Below, one piece after another: positions 33,605-44,080 of a DNA stretch of 64,000 bases. Position 1 is the first letter of the stretch. The number at the start of each line of letters is the position of its first letter. A program made the translations under genes and the position numbers. Location of the stretch: assembly GCF_017874735.1 (NCBI RefSeq), contig NZ_JAGGLV010000015.1, positions 1 to 64,000 on the forward strand, given 5' to 3'. Source of the stretch: Paenibacillus silagei (GTDB lineage Bacteria > Bacillota > Bacilli > Paenibacillales > Paenibacillaceae). The notes under the pieces are model-generated. The model worked only from the letters and a program-made list of their open reading frames with translations, was not told the DNA's origin and did not search any database.

Positions 33605-36514
33605 ATGAACCATGATTGGTTTGCGGATTTGTGTGAAATATGCAATAACGATCCTTTTCGTAGAAAGATCCTCCTTGTGGATCATTATGATCAGGGTGAG
33701 CGGTGGCTGAATCGGATAACAAAGGAACACGGCCCTCTTCTAGGTGTGGAAACAGAAACGTTAAGGTCTCTCGTAGCGAAACGAACCAAAGCGGAACTGG
33801 TGAAACGAGGGCTTCATCTTTTAAATCGAAAACAGACGTTCTGGGTTGTCCAGAATCTTATGGTTAATATGGCGGAGCATCAAGATAAATACATACCAGC
33901 CGAGATGATTACCCCAGGTATCGTTCAAAGCTTTCACCACGCGATTGAGGAACTCCGAGGGGCGGGGATTTTCGCTTCAGGTCTTTCTATTTCTGTTTTT
34001 GAACATGAGCAAAAAGGTCTCTATATCACTGAACTGCTCTCTGCATATGAACAATGGCTGGAACAGAATCAATTTACTGATTTTGCAGGTCTGCTTGATT
34101 ACATACCAGAAATTGATAGATCAGCGGATAACCATCTCTTCATCCATAGAGATATGGAGCGGTTCTCTTCCGTGGAGAAAGAAATGCTGAGACGCATCGC
34201 TGGAGATAGACTGCTCATTCTTCCGCAAACGGGAGCTTTCCCGTCATCCCTACAGAATGGTGATCATGTTGCTGTTCAGCTGTACCATGCCACAGGAGCT
34301 TTAGCTGAGATCCGCGAAGCATTCCGACGTGTATGCAATACGAGTTCTTCCTTCGATCAAGCAGAGATCGTTGTTTCTAATTATGAGGCTTATTGTTCAA
34401 CGATATATACGCTCAGTCAAACTCTCGATATTCCTTGTACCTTTTCCCAAGGGCTCCCCGTTACTTATACAAATGTCGGAAAGGCTGCGCTAGTTTATCT
34501 CGAATGGCTGGAATGCAACTACGATGTAGAGTGCTTACTTAAGGCTCTTCGACACGATTATATATCATTTCATCAACTTGGAGAATCCGTGGATCAGGCT
34601 GATCTCATCCTTGCTTTGGAGCAAAGCGGAATTGGTTGGGGAAGACAACGGTATTCCATGTTAGAGGCCGCAGATAATACTGAGTTAAAGGGGCGACACG
34701 CTGAAGCGATCAGGTTGTTAAACCGGGCGTTTAGTGGATTGTTTCAAAAACTGCCTGATACGCATCAAGTAACGTGGACTCCTATGGTGATTTTGCATGC
34801 ATTAATAGATTTTCTTCAAAAGCACACCGTTTCGTCCAGTGAAGCAGACTCGCATGTTATCACTGAACTAATTGACCAAGCGAAGCTGCTGGAGGTTGTC
34901 TCTCCTCGTACATTGTCCAGCGAGATCGCGTTGCGTTATGTAAAAGAATTGGTGGAGGGTATTCGTATCTGTGGAAGCGGACCATCTTGCGGAAAGCTGC
35001 ACATCTCTTCGCTTCAAGATGGCGGCATATCGGGAAGAACTCAGACGTACATCCTGGGCATGAGTAATGAGGCTTGGTCCTTGCAGCTCCGACAGGATCC
35101 TGTATTACTGGATATGGAACGCAGGAGTCTGGAGGGGCTACTCTTATCTACTGAGCGAACTGATCATATTATTCGTGAACGCGAGACCCGATTAGGATTG
35201 CTGTCAGGACAAGTTACGCTGGGCTATTCCAGCTATGATCCGGCAGAGCAGAAGGAAGTCATTCCGGCTTTTGCGTTATTACAGGCTGCTAGAATAGTGA
35301 CGGACGATCCCCAGATGGATCTGACTGGACTAGGACAGGTACTGGGTAGACCGGTTGGATATATGTCGATTCACCCGAATGGAGAGCATTTGTTGGATGG
35401 GACGGATCGCTGGCTTGGACGGTTCCACACTGAGGGGAAACTTCAAGATGGCCTTTCATCACTACGTCAATCCTTTCCATTCGCCGCTAAGTTGGAACAA
35501 GCAGAGATGCGAATTAGCGAAGGAGCCCTGTCAGAATATGAGGGAATGCTCTTGACGGATACCTTTGCGGTTCGTTATCTAAACAATCCTGAGACGTATC
35601 TTAGTGTGACTCAGCTCGAACGATATGCGGAATGCCCCAAGAGGTTTTTCTTTTCTCAAGTACTGAAGCTCAGGGCAAAGGAGACTGCTGAATTCGATCG
35701 TTCCAAATGGCTGGATGCAGCTAGCAGAGGCAGCTTGCTTCACAGTATCTTTTACCACTATCTGAAAGAAATGTCCGCAGGTTCTATAAATGAGAATAGG
35801 CTTAAGCATGATGAACACAGGCTTCAGGAAATCACAGAGCAGGTCATCCGTGAGTATGAAGCGAAGGTGCCGCCGCCAACTCCCCATATCTTTCAAAAAG
35901 AATGCGATTCGCTGCGGCGTGATGTCGGCATTTTTTATCAGATGGAGCAAAAAGCCGAGGGACGGCCACGTTTTTTTGAGCTCGAATTGACATTAGACGG
36001 ACAACCCATGAGCGTCAGGCTGGATAATGGTCTTGTCATTAGAATGAAGGGATTTGTGGACAGGGTTGATGAGATCGGGCCGCACAAGTACAAGATCTAT
36101 GATTACAAAACAGGCAGTCCGGCGAAGTATGACGAGAATGAGTATTTCTCACAGGGAACGCAACTGCAGCATGCGCTGTATGCTGTTGCGGTTGAACAGT
36201 GGCTTAAGCATACCGGTATGGATCCGGAGGCACGGGTGGTAGAGTCAGCCTATTACTTCCCAACGGAACGAGGCAAAGGCGATGAGGTATGCCGGGTTCA
36301 AAATAAGACGGCTGAGCTTTCGGAGTTAGTGGGACATTTATTAGCTTCGATGGAGTCAGGAACATTTACCGCGACAACAGAGTTGAAACGATGTTCCTAT
36401 TGCGATTATGGAGCGGTGTGCAAGAATGAATCAGAACGTACGAAGGCAAAATGGAATTTAGAACCCAATACTCCATTGCTTCACCATATCAAGGAGGTAG
36501 AGCATTTTGGTTGA
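33605..36514 (+). CDS. AddB-like nuclease subunit
   Basis: The product has 969 residues from the ATG at 33605. The C-terminal third is a RecB-family nuclease: LERYAECPKRFFFSQVLKLR near residue 676, DYKTGSP (catalytic Asp and Lys) near 835 and a closing CSYCDYGAVC, which with the earlier Cys gives the four cysteines of an AddB-type Fe-S clasp. The N-terminus has no Walker A motif, unlike housekeeping AddB (about 1,160 aa), so it is probably a shortened, ATPase-less paralogue. Its stop overlaps the TTG start of the AddA-like gene, implying a complex. Likely role: resecting invading DNA ends. Confidence 0.8.
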   Translation: MNHDWFADLCEICNNDPFRRKILLVDHYDQGERWLNRITKEHGPLLGVETETLRSLVAKRTKAELVKRGLHLLNRKQTFWVVQNLMVNMAEHQDKYIPAEMITPGIVQSFHHAIEELRGAGIFASGLSISVFEHEQKGLYITELLSAYEQWLEQNQFTDFAGLLDYIPEIDRSADNHLFIHRDMERFSSVEKEMLRRIAGDRLLILPQTGAFPSSLQNGDHVAVQLYHATGALAEIREAFRRVCNTSSSFDQAEIVVSNYEAYCSTIYTLSQTLDIPCTFSQGLPVTYTNVGKAALVYLEWLECNYDVECLLKALRHDYISFHQLGESVDQADLILALEQSGIGWGRQRYSMLEAADNTELKGRHAEAIRLLNRAFSGLFQKLPDTHQVTWTPMVILHALIDFLQKHTVSSSEADSHVITELIDQAKLLEVVSPRTLSSEIALRYVKELVEGIRICGSGPSCGKLHISSLQDGGISGRTQTYILGMSNEAWSLQLRQDPVLLDMERRSLEGLLLSTERTDHIIRERETRLGLLSGQVTLGYSSYDPAEQKEVIPAFALLQAARIVTDDPQMDLTGLGQVLGRPVGYMSIHPNGEHLLDGTDRWLGRFHTEGKLQDGLSSLRQSFPFAAKLEQAEMRISEGALSEYEGMLLTDTFAVRYLNNPETYLSVTQLERYAECPKRFFFSQVLKLRAKETAEFDRSKWLDAASRGSLLHSIFYHYLKEMSAGSINENRLKHDEHRLQEITEQVIREYEAKVPPPTPHIFQKECDSLRRDVGIFYQMEQKAEGRPRFFELELTLDGQPMSVRLDNGLVIRMKGFVDRVDEIGPHKYKIYDYKTGSPAKYDENEYFSQGTQLQHALYAVAVEQWLKHTGMDPEARVVESAYYFPTERGKGDEVCRVQNKTAELSELVGHLLASMESGTFTATTELKRCSYCDYGAVCKNESERTKAKWNLEPNTPLLHHIKEVEHFG

Positions 36515-39500
36515 TGATCAGACGGCCAGAGAGCGAATTGCAGGAGTATTAGACCGAACGTTGATGGTGGAAGCAGGAGCAGGGTCGGGGAAGACGACAT
36601 CACTCGTGGGCCGAATGATTGCTCTGATTGAGTCAGGGAGCGCCGTGGCCGAGCAGATTGCAGCCATTACCTTCACACGGAAAGCAGCGGATGAGCTGAA
36701 AAGCAGGTTCAGACTGGAGCTGGAGCGGCGGATCCGTAAGGCGATTGAGCCGCAGAAGGCTCTGCTGCAGCGGGCTTTACAGGAGATCGATCGGTGCTAT
36801 ATTGGCACGATTCATTCTTTTTGCGGCAGACTGCTTAGGGAGAGACCGATTGAGGCAAGACTGGACCCTATGTTCCGTGAGATTGAAGAAGATGAAGCGA
36901 GCTTATTACAGGACCAATGCTGGGATGAGTATCTGGTGAGCTTGATCGAGAACGGTAAGGGAGATAGAATGACTGACCTTGCGTCTCTGCAAGTAAACGT
37001 GGAGGATCTGCGCCAGGTATATAAACGGGTATGCGGCTATACCGATGTACACATTGAGACGGTTGCCTCTTCTAGACCTAACTTTGACCTTATTCGCTTA
37101 TCTCTGCCTCAGATGATAGCAGAAGCTGGGCGTTACATTCCAACACAGAAACCAGCACAAGGCTGGGATGCGCTGCAGGCAATGGTTCGTGACGGAAAGA
37201 GACTGCTTATACTACACGGACTTGATGATGATATGCGTATACTGCAGCTCGCATTGATATTTGAGCGAAAAATCAATGTTACCTTAAACAGGTGGACAGA
37301 CAGTGCTATGGCAAAGGAATACAAAGTTATGTTCCTGGAATGGCAAATCCGCGTTTTGTTTCCCTTCCTTGGTGCTTGGCGCGAGTATCTATATCCGCAG
37401 TTGATTGATTTTGTCAGTCCGGCTGTTGATTATGGCGCACACAAGCGAAACGAACTAGGCGTTCTAGACTTTCAGGATCTGCTGATGCGGGCAACAGCAT
37501 TACTCCGTGAGCATGAGCATGTACGGCGGTTTTTTGCAGCCCGTTATACGCGATTGTTCGTAGATGAATTTCAGGACACCGATCCCATTCAGGCCGAGCT
37601 TATGTTTCTTCTAACAGGTGATGACCCAAGGGAAGCGGATTGGAGAAGGATCACTCCCAAACCAGGTTCTTTATTTATTGTTGGAGATCCGAAACAATCG
37701 ATTTACCGGTTTAGACGTGCGGATATTTCAACCTATAATTGGGTCAAAAACAAGATCAGTTCTTGTGGTGAGGTCCTGCAGCTAAGTGCGAACTTTCGCT
37801 CAATTCACCATCTTGGGCAATTTACAAATGATGAATTTAATGCACGGTTTCCACAGGCTGAATCTGAACATCAGGCGGCTTTTGTACATATGGATACACG
37901 GACGACTAATCCGGAGAACGGTGTACAGCATGGGGTCTATACAATGACTCATGCGAAAATGGCTGGAGGCCAGGCGGCGATTGCCGAAGCAGATGCATCC
38001 CGGGCTGCTCGTTATATTGCCTGGGCTTGCAGTGGTCAACTGAAGATTCAGGAGAAGCAGCCGGGAAGTAACGGTGGTTTCCTTGTAAGGGATGCAACTC
38101 CAAGTGATTTCCTGGTACTACTGAAACGAAAAGATTTTCTGCACCTGTACGCTGCAAAGTTAGAACAGTATGGAGTACCCTCTGTTACGACTGGAAGTTC
38201 GGCGATTTACGAAGAGATCGATGCGATTGCTGTGCTGGCAAGTTGTCTAAACGACCCTGGAGATCCGGTGGCACTGCTTGCTGTACTTAAGGGGATGTTA
38301 TTTAGTGTCAGTGATAATGCACTTTTCCATTATAAGATGCAAGGTTTTCCGATCACATATACTACTTTACCGAATCAAGCAGAAGTAGGGGAAATAGCTT
38401 CACCAGTATATGAAGCACTGGTACGACTCGCTGAATACGCGGAGATGATTCGGAAGTTACCGGCATTATCTGCACTGTTATCTATCATAGAGGATATGGG
38501 GATGATTTCGCTCGCAGCAGTTCGTCAGACCGGTAGGGCGCGTGCTGGAACATTGATCAAACTCCTGCATCTGCTACATAAGGACAGTCTAGTAGCAGCA
38601 AGCTGGCCGGAACTGAGCGAATATCTAATGCGGGTCGTAAAAGAAGCGAAGCTAGAGTGCGGAGATCTGTTCGCGGGAGAGCAGGATGCCGTTCGCATCA
38701 TGAACCTGCATAAGGCCAAAGGTCTTGAGGCACCAGTTGTACTGCTGGCTTGTCCTTGCGGAGAGTCTGATCATGATGCCGGAGAGCATGTGGATCGGAT
38801 GGGAGATTCCGCACGCGGTTACTTCAGTATTACGCGGCGAAGAGGATATCAAGAGGATGTGATTGCTCATCCACCAGGCTGGCAAGAACTCGCTGAGCGG
38901 GAGCGATTGTACATGAATGCGGAGAAGGAACGGTTGCTATATGTCGCCGCTACCCGCGCCAAGCAGCTTATGATTATCAGCCGATATCCGGACCGGCCAG
39001 CGATTGATCCCTGGAGCAGCTTTGAATGCGGGATTCTGGAAGGTAGAGAGCTGAATGATCCTGAGGTTATATCTGAGGTGCCTTCGCGTTACGAAGGGGC
39101 GCATGATGAAACAGCAGATGAAAATAATAGCCGTCAGTGGCGAAGCCGGCTGGCACAGCCGACGTATCAGACGGCCTCGGTAACGAAACTGGCGAAGTCC
39201 GGAGCCGTTCAGCCACCCAGGCCGCTTGCGGGCAGAGGCATGGCATTCGGTAGCGTGGTTCATCGCTGCATCGAGCTGCTTGGGACCGGCGCGGAATCCG
39301 AGCAGATGGAGCTGCACATCAGGATGATCGCCGAAGAAGAGGGGATGGATGAAGCGCTGATTCCGGACGTGCAAACAATACTAGATGATGTGGTGAATCA
39401 TCCGCTGTGGCGACGTGCGCTGGCGGCGAAGCGGCGGATTCATGAGTTACCGCTACGTACTGTGAGGGCGGATATTGAACTGTTTGGAGAAGATTCCATA

Positions 39501-39746
39501 GTAGGCTCCGAAGCAAAGACCCTGTATTTGAAAGGCGTTATTGACTTCCTCTTTGAAGAGGAGGAGGGTTGGGTAGTTGTCGATTTTAAGACGGATGTGT
39601 ATGAAGAAGGGCAGCAGGCGGCGTTTGTGGAGTTTTATCGGCCGCAGGTTGTGGCTTATAGAAGAGAGTTGGAAATAGCGTTTGGAATGAAGGTGCAAGA
39701 AGCGGTGATGTATTTCTTGCATAGGAATGAGTATGTTTCACTATGA
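36507..39746 (+). CDS. AddA-like UvrD/RecB helicase-nuclease
   Basis: The 1,079-residue product has all SF1A motifs: Walker A EAGAGSGKTT (22-31), TFTRKAADEL, DEFQDTD near 353, GDPKQSIYRFR, SANFRS, LHKAKGLE near 735 and YVAATRAKQ near 812. A C-terminal RecB-type nuclease has GSVVHRCIEL and VVDFKTD near 1027. It should be a 3'-5' ATP-driven helicase with nuclease, working with the AddB-like partner. It is shorter than B. subtilis AddA (1,232 aa). TTG start with AAGGAGG upstream, overlapping addB by eight bases. Confidence 0.85.
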   Translation: MVDDQTARERIAGVLDRTLMVEAGAGSGKTTSLVGRMIALIESGSAVAEQIAAITFTRKAADELKSRFRLELERRIRKAIEPQKALLQRALQEIDRCYIGTIHSFCGRLLRERPIEARLDPMFREIEEDEASLLQDQCWDEYLVSLIENGKGDRMTDLASLQVNVEDLRQVYKRVCGYTDVHIETVASSRPNFDLIRLSLPQMIAEAGRYIPTQKPAQGWDALQAMVRDGKRLLILHGLDDDMRILQLALIFERKINVTLNRWTDSAMAKEYKVMFLEWQIRVLFPFLGAWREYLYPQLIDFVSPAVDYGAHKRNELGVLDFQDLLMRATALLREHEHVRRFFAARYTRLFVDEFQDTDPIQAELMFLLTGDDPREADWRRITPKPGSLFIVGDPKQSIYRFRRADISTYNWVKNKISSCGEVLQLSANFRSIHHLGQFTNDEFNARFPQAESEHQAAFVHMDTRTTNPENGVQHGVYTMTHAKMAGGQAAIAEADASRAARYIAWACSGQLKIQEKQPGSNGGFLVRDATPSDFLVLLKRKDFLHLYAAKLEQYGVPSVTTGSSAIYEEIDAIAVLASCLNDPGDPVALLAVLKGMLFSVSDNALFHYKMQGFPITYTTLPNQAEVGEIASPVYEALVRLAEYAEMIRKLPALSALLSIIEDMGMISLAAVRQTGRARAGTLIKLLHLLHKDSLVAASWPELSEYLMRVVKEAKLECGDLFAGEQDAVRIMNLHKAKGLEAPVVLLACPCGESDHDAGEHVDRMGDSARGYFSITRRRGYQEDVIAHPPGWQELAERERLYMNAEKERLLYVAATRAKQLMIISRYPDRPAIDPWSSFECGILEGRELNDPEVISEVPSRYEGAHDETADENNSRQWRSRLAQPTYQTASVTKLAKSGAVQPPRPLAGRGMAFGSVVHRCIELLGTGAESEQMELHIRMIAEEEGMDEALIPDVQTILDDVVNHPLWRRALAAKRRIHELPLRTVRADIELFGEDSIVGSEAKTLYLKGVIDFLFEEEEGWVVVDFKTDVYEEGQQAAFVEFYRPQVVAYRRELEIAFGMKVQEAVMYFLHRNEYVSL

Positions 39747-39842
39747 ATGAATTGCGAGGTACAGAATATCAAGAGTAGGTAATGTGATGGAATAGCACTA
39801 ATTTGACGATTGTTTTAGTAGTTAAAAGGGCGGAATGTTCAT

Positions 39843-39882
39843 ATGAATCTCGAAATATAGTTCTTGAGATTCATTTATTTTC
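39843..39882 (+). terminator. Terminator or operator between addA-like and brxF
   Basis: ATGAATCTC/GAGATTCAT (39843-39851 with 39866-39874) is a perfect 9-bp inverted repeat followed by TTATTTTC. It is AT-rich and so a moderate terminator. A TATAAT at 39892 just downstream could be part of a brxF promoter, in which case the repeat may be an operator. Confidence 0.5.
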
Positions 39883-39912
39883 ATTGGATGATATAATGAT
39901 CGGAGTGGACGT

Positions 39913-40371
39913 ATGACGGATTTGCAGGAGTTACTTGCATCAGAAATTGATGCTTTACGAAGTAAGCGTAATAAAATGTTATTTGTTGTTGCCAATCGTT
40001 ATTCACTAGAAGATCTGCGACGTAATATCCTTCAAATGGAAGTTCCGATACTTAACGTGAATTTATTATTGTCTGAACAATTACGAGAGCTTCCGCCAGA
40101 GAGAAGGCCCTTTGAAGTAGGGAGAATCCTTAGATCTGTGGTCATGCAAGAAAATAAACAAATAATCTTCCTAGATAACATCGAGTATTTGTTTGATCGG
40201 GAATTAAAACAAAACCCCATTCGGCTGGTTGAGAGTCTGAGTGGAAACAGGACCATTATTATCTGTTGGCCAGGTGTATTCGAGAACGGTACTCTAAAAT
40301 ATGCTACACCTGAACATCATGAATTTTACCAAAGTGATAATTCGTATGCAAGTTATGTGATCGAAATATAA
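39913..40371 (+). CDS. brxF: BREX-3 protein BrxF
   Basis: The 152-residue protein heads a BREX type 3 operon. It matches BrxF in size and layout: a short AAA-like fold with MLFVVANRYSLEDL where the P-loop should be and IIFLDNIEYLF as a Walker B-like strand near residue 84. No GxxGxGKS is present, so ATP binding is doubtful. BrxF is a marker of type 3 BREX. CGGAG precedes the ATG; brxC starts 28 bases after its stop. Confidence 0.8.
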   Translation: MTDLQELLASEIDALRSKRNKMLFVVANRYSLEDLRRNILQMEVPILNVNLLLSEQLRELPPERRPFEVGRILRSVVMQENKQIIFLDNIEYLFDRELKQNPIRLVESLSGNRTIIICWPGVFENGTLKYATPEHHEFYQSDNSYASYVIEI

Positions 40372-40399
40372 ATAGAACGAAAAGGAGTATTAGCACATT

Positions 40400-43300
40400 A
40401 TGAAGTATCGTGAGCTAGTTCAGTTTGAACCTATTCGATCTATCATTGAATTAAGAATTGCAGATGATAGTATCATTGATAATTATGTAATATCTACTCG
40501 TATGGCAGAAGTGTTGAATGACATCATAATAGAGCAATTACAATTTGATCGCCCTATAGACCATAAAGGGATTATGGTTGTCGGAAATTATGGAACAGGT
40601 AAATCGCATCTTATGAGTGTAATAGCTGCTTTAGCCGAACATCCAGGTACAAGTGATCGTCTACAAAATCAGGCGGTTGCTACTAAAGCCAAAGAAATTG
40701 AAGGCAAGTTTAAAGTACTACGGATAGAATTTGATGGTATTGATATGCCATTCCGTGAAGTGCTGTTTAGAGAGATGACAGCTTACTTACAGAAGATCGA
40801 CGTTGATTATGAAATGCCAGAGCTTTCTCAGGTTCTTAGTAACAAAGATGAGCTAGTCAAGTTAATGTCTGCTTTCCATGAGACTTATCCAGAGCAAGGG
40901 TTTATTCTAATTATTGACGAATTGTTGGACTACTTGCGCAGTCGGAAAGAACAAGAACTCATGCTCGATCTCAATTTTCTAAGAGCAATGGGTGAAATTA
41001 CACAATCAACTCGTTTTCGTTTCATGACAGGCGTACAAGAAATGTTGTTTGATAATCCACGGTTCGCCTTTGTTGCCGAGCAATTAAGAAGGGTTAAAGA
41101 GCGCACTGTTCAGGCAATTATAGCTCGTGAGGATATTGAATATGTTGTTTCCCAACGACTGCTTAAAAAGAATGATAAGCAGAAAGCATATATCCGGGAG
41201 CATCTACAAAAATTTGCGCCATTGTATGATAAGTTAGGAGACCAGCTTGAAAAGCACGTTGAATTGTTTCCCATTCATCCAGCCTATATATCTTCATTCC
41301 AGAAAGTCAAGATTGCTGAGAAGCGTGTTGCCCTTACGACAGTTAGTGATGAGATAGATAAGCTTCTTGACCAAGAAGTTCCTGTGGATAGTCCAGGAGT
41401 TGTCTCCTATGATAACTATTGGACTTACATTCAATCGGATAGTACGCTGCGTTCAGATCCAGATGTTCGTGAAGTGATGGAGAAAGCGGATGTCTTGTTG
41501 GATCGGATCGAATTTTCATTCCCTAAACCGAGCTACAAGCCGATGGCTAAACGGATCGTTCAAGCGCTATCTGTTTTTCGGCTTACTACGGACGACCTAC
41601 GTGTACGAATCGGGATGACGCCTAACGAAATGCGTGATCAACTTTTCTTGTTCGATATGAATTGTGATATGGATGTAGAATTTCTAGATGCTACCGTTGA
41701 GTCTACACTGAAGGAAATATTAAAGTCTGTAAGCTATCAGTTCATATCTTCAAACCAAGAAAATGGTCAGTATTATCTTGATTTAGATAAGGACGTTCCC
41801 GTAGATGATCATATTGCAAGTAAAGCAGAAACGCTAGGGGGAGAACAATTAGACCGTTATTATTTTCAAGTATTGGAACGGGTGCTCGAGTGTTCACCCT
41901 CTACTTATTTAACTGGTTATCGGATCTGGCAACATGAGCTTGATTGGTACAATCACAAAGCTACGAGGCCAGGCTATCTTTTCTTTGGTGCACCTAACGA
42001 ACGTTCAACGGCACAGCCAGAGAGGGATTTTTATATTTATTTCCTACAAGCATTCGAAGTTCCTAAGTTTAAGGACGAGAAGAAACTGGATGAAGTATTC
42101 TTTGTGCTTGATACCAAGGATCAAGCACTCTATCATAATCTGAAGCAGTATGCTGGAGCAAAAGAAATGGCATTAACCGCTTCGACTGCAACGAAGAATT
42201 TATATGAAGAGAAGGCAAATTATTTTATTAAGGAATTAACGACATGGTTTAAAGTGAACATGCCTACCTCGTATAAAATGAGTTATAAAGGGATTACGAA
42301 AAAGTTGGCAGATTGGAGCTTTTCAGCACCGGCCCAAGCGTCCGTTCGTGAAATTGTGGATACCGCGGCAGACGATTGTTTAACACAATGGTTCGAAGAG
42401 AAATACCCGGATTACCCTGTGTTTCGAACAGATAAGACTTGTATCAAGTGGGATGTCATGAAAACCACCTATATCCCCGAAGCATTAAGCTCTATTAACT
42501 TATCAAATAAAACAAAAACAGCAAGGGCATTGCTTGAAGGTCTTGTGTTGTTGGATGGTGATAAGCTGAATGTGCAAAAATCGGGATATGCCACATGGAT
42601 CTTGAAACTTGTAAATGATAAAGATCATAACCAGGTGGTCAATGCATCCGAAATTCTACACATTGAACGAATTGCGGGTGGAATGGAAGTTAGAAGAACG
42701 GTAGAGTATAGACTAGAGCCGGAACTATTAGCTGTACTATTAGTAGCACTCGTGTACAGTGGAGATATTGTTATTACAATTAACGGAAATACTTATGACT
42801 CTATGAAGCTAGATGAATTAATTCGTCTGAAGGCAGAAGGGATCATGGAATTTAGTCATATTAAGAAACCATCTGATTTACCGCTAGCAGAACTGCGAGC
42901 ATTATTCGACCTTTTCAACATTAGTCATGGTCTGCTTCAGCCACAATCTCAAACAATCGGGGTTGCACAGTTGCAAGTGGAAGTTGATAAGCTGCTGAAA
43001 GAGATTGTAAAGTTGGAACAGGACATCAAGTCAGGAATTCCAACGTGGGATTCTCCTCTTCTGTCTGAGGCTGATATTAAAGAGAATCAACAGAAATTAA
43101 GGAAGCTTAACGAGTTCCTGCAAAGTTTGAATGTATATAACACGCCCGCCAAATTGAAAAATTTCAAATACTCCACTGCTGATATTGAGGACATGCAAGA
43201 ACATATCCAATTGGCTAAACAGTTGAGGAAATTAGAGCAAAAGGCAATCGACGTAGCGCAAAAGGCACAGTATATCGTGAATGCACTTAATCATGTTCAA

Positions 43301-44080
43301 GTGAAACATGAGTGGTATGTTAAGGTGGAAGCTGCTCTGGAAGATATTCTCCATGCTTTGAAAGCAGGAGAAGATTGCCAAAAGGAAATTCAAAGTCTGC
43401 AGAAACTCAAGGATCAATATATCGATTTATATTATGCTATGCATAGTAGTGCACGGCTTGGAATTACGGATGAGAATAAGAAAGATCAACTTTTGCAAGA
43501 TGGAAGGTATGCAACATTACGCCAATTAACGAGCATATCTATATTGCCTTCAAGACAGTTGGAGGAATGGAAATCAAAGCTTGAAAAGCTTAAGTTCTGC
43601 TGGAACCTTAAGAAAGATGACTTGGGGCATGCTGTAATCTGTCCACATTGCCGATATCGTCCGAAGGATGAACCATACGTCAAACAAGCTAGTATTGATA
43701 AATTAGACGAAGAACTTGAGGAATTAATAACATCGTGGACGGATACAGTAATTAACACATTGAATGATGCCGAGATTAAAGAGAGCATAATGTTGCTAAG
43801 TGCTGATCAGAGACAATTACTCAATCAATTCATACAAGTTGGAAAGTTCTCATCACCTATTGAATTGAAATTAGTGCAGACCTTAAAAGAATTATTTGAA
43901 GGGATTCATAAGGTCGAGCTTTCCGCGGATCAATTATTCCAGATGGCTGGAAATGGTCATCCGCTGACTGTGGATGAATTGCGAAATCGTTTTGAAGCAC
44001 TAGTCAGAGATTATGTAGGGTCGGGGCATGGCAATAGAGTTAGGGTTTTGTTGCAGAAAGGTGATAAGCAGAATGACTGA
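40400..44080 (+). CDS. brxC: BREX ATPase BrxC/PglY
   Basis: The 1,226-residue product is typical of BrxC/PglY. Walker A GNYGTGKS lies at residues 62-69, Walker B ILIIDELLDYL near 170, and a long helical C-terminal half contains coiled coils (about 850-1010) and a CPHC knuckle near residue 1081. It is an essential AAA+ component of BREX, needed for phage restriction and host DNA methylation. AAGGAG lies upstream. The stop overlaps pglX by eight bases. Confidence 0.88.
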   Translation: MKYRELVQFEPIRSIIELRIADDSIIDNYVISTRMAEVLNDIIIEQLQFDRPIDHKGIMVVGNYGTGKSHLMSVIAALAEHPGTSDRLQNQAVATKAKEIEGKFKVLRIEFDGIDMPFREVLFREMTAYLQKIDVDYEMPELSQVLSNKDELVKLMSAFHETYPEQGFILIIDELLDYLRSRKEQELMLDLNFLRAMGEITQSTRFRFMTGVQEMLFDNPRFAFVAEQLRRVKERTVQAIIAREDIEYVVSQRLLKKNDKQKAYIREHLQKFAPLYDKLGDQLEKHVELFPIHPAYISSFQKVKIAEKRVALTTVSDEIDKLLDQEVPVDSPGVVSYDNYWTYIQSDSTLRSDPDVREVMEKADVLLDRIEFSFPKPSYKPMAKRIVQALSVFRLTTDDLRVRIGMTPNEMRDQLFLFDMNCDMDVEFLDATVESTLKEILKSVSYQFISSNQENGQYYLDLDKDVPVDDHIASKAETLGGEQLDRYYFQVLERVLECSPSTYLTGYRIWQHELDWYNHKATRPGYLFFGAPNERSTAQPERDFYIYFLQAFEVPKFKDEKKLDEVFFVLDTKDQALYHNLKQYAGAKEMALTASTATKNLYEEKANYFIKELTTWFKVNMPTSYKMSYKGITKKLADWSFSAPAQASVREIVDTAADDCLTQWFEEKYPDYPVFRTDKTCIKWDVMKTTYIPEALSSINLSNKTKTARALLEGLVLLDGDKLNVQKSGYATWILKLVNDKDHNQVVNASEILHIERIAGGMEVRRTVEYRLEPELLAVLLVALVYSGDIVITINGNTYDSMKLDELIRLKAEGIMEFSHIKKPSDLPLAELRALFDLFNISHGLLQPQSQTIGVAQLQVEVDKLLKEIVKLEQDIKSGIPTWDSPLLSEADIKENQQKLRKLNEFLQSLNVYNTPAKLKNFKYSTADIEDMQEHIQLAKQLRKLEQKAIDVAQKAQYIVNALNHVQVKHEWYVKVEAALEDILHALKAGEDCQKEIQSLQKLKDQYIDLYYAMHSSARLGITDENKKDQLLQDGRYATLRQLTSISILPSRQLEEWKSKLEKLKFCWNLKKDDLGHAVICPHCRYRPKDEPYVKQASIDKLDEELEELITSWTDTVINTLNDAEIKESIMLLSADQRQLLNQFIQVGKFSSPIELKLVQTLKELFEGIHKVELSADQLFQMAGNGHPLTVDELRNRFEALVRDYVGSGHGNRVRVLLQKGDKQND

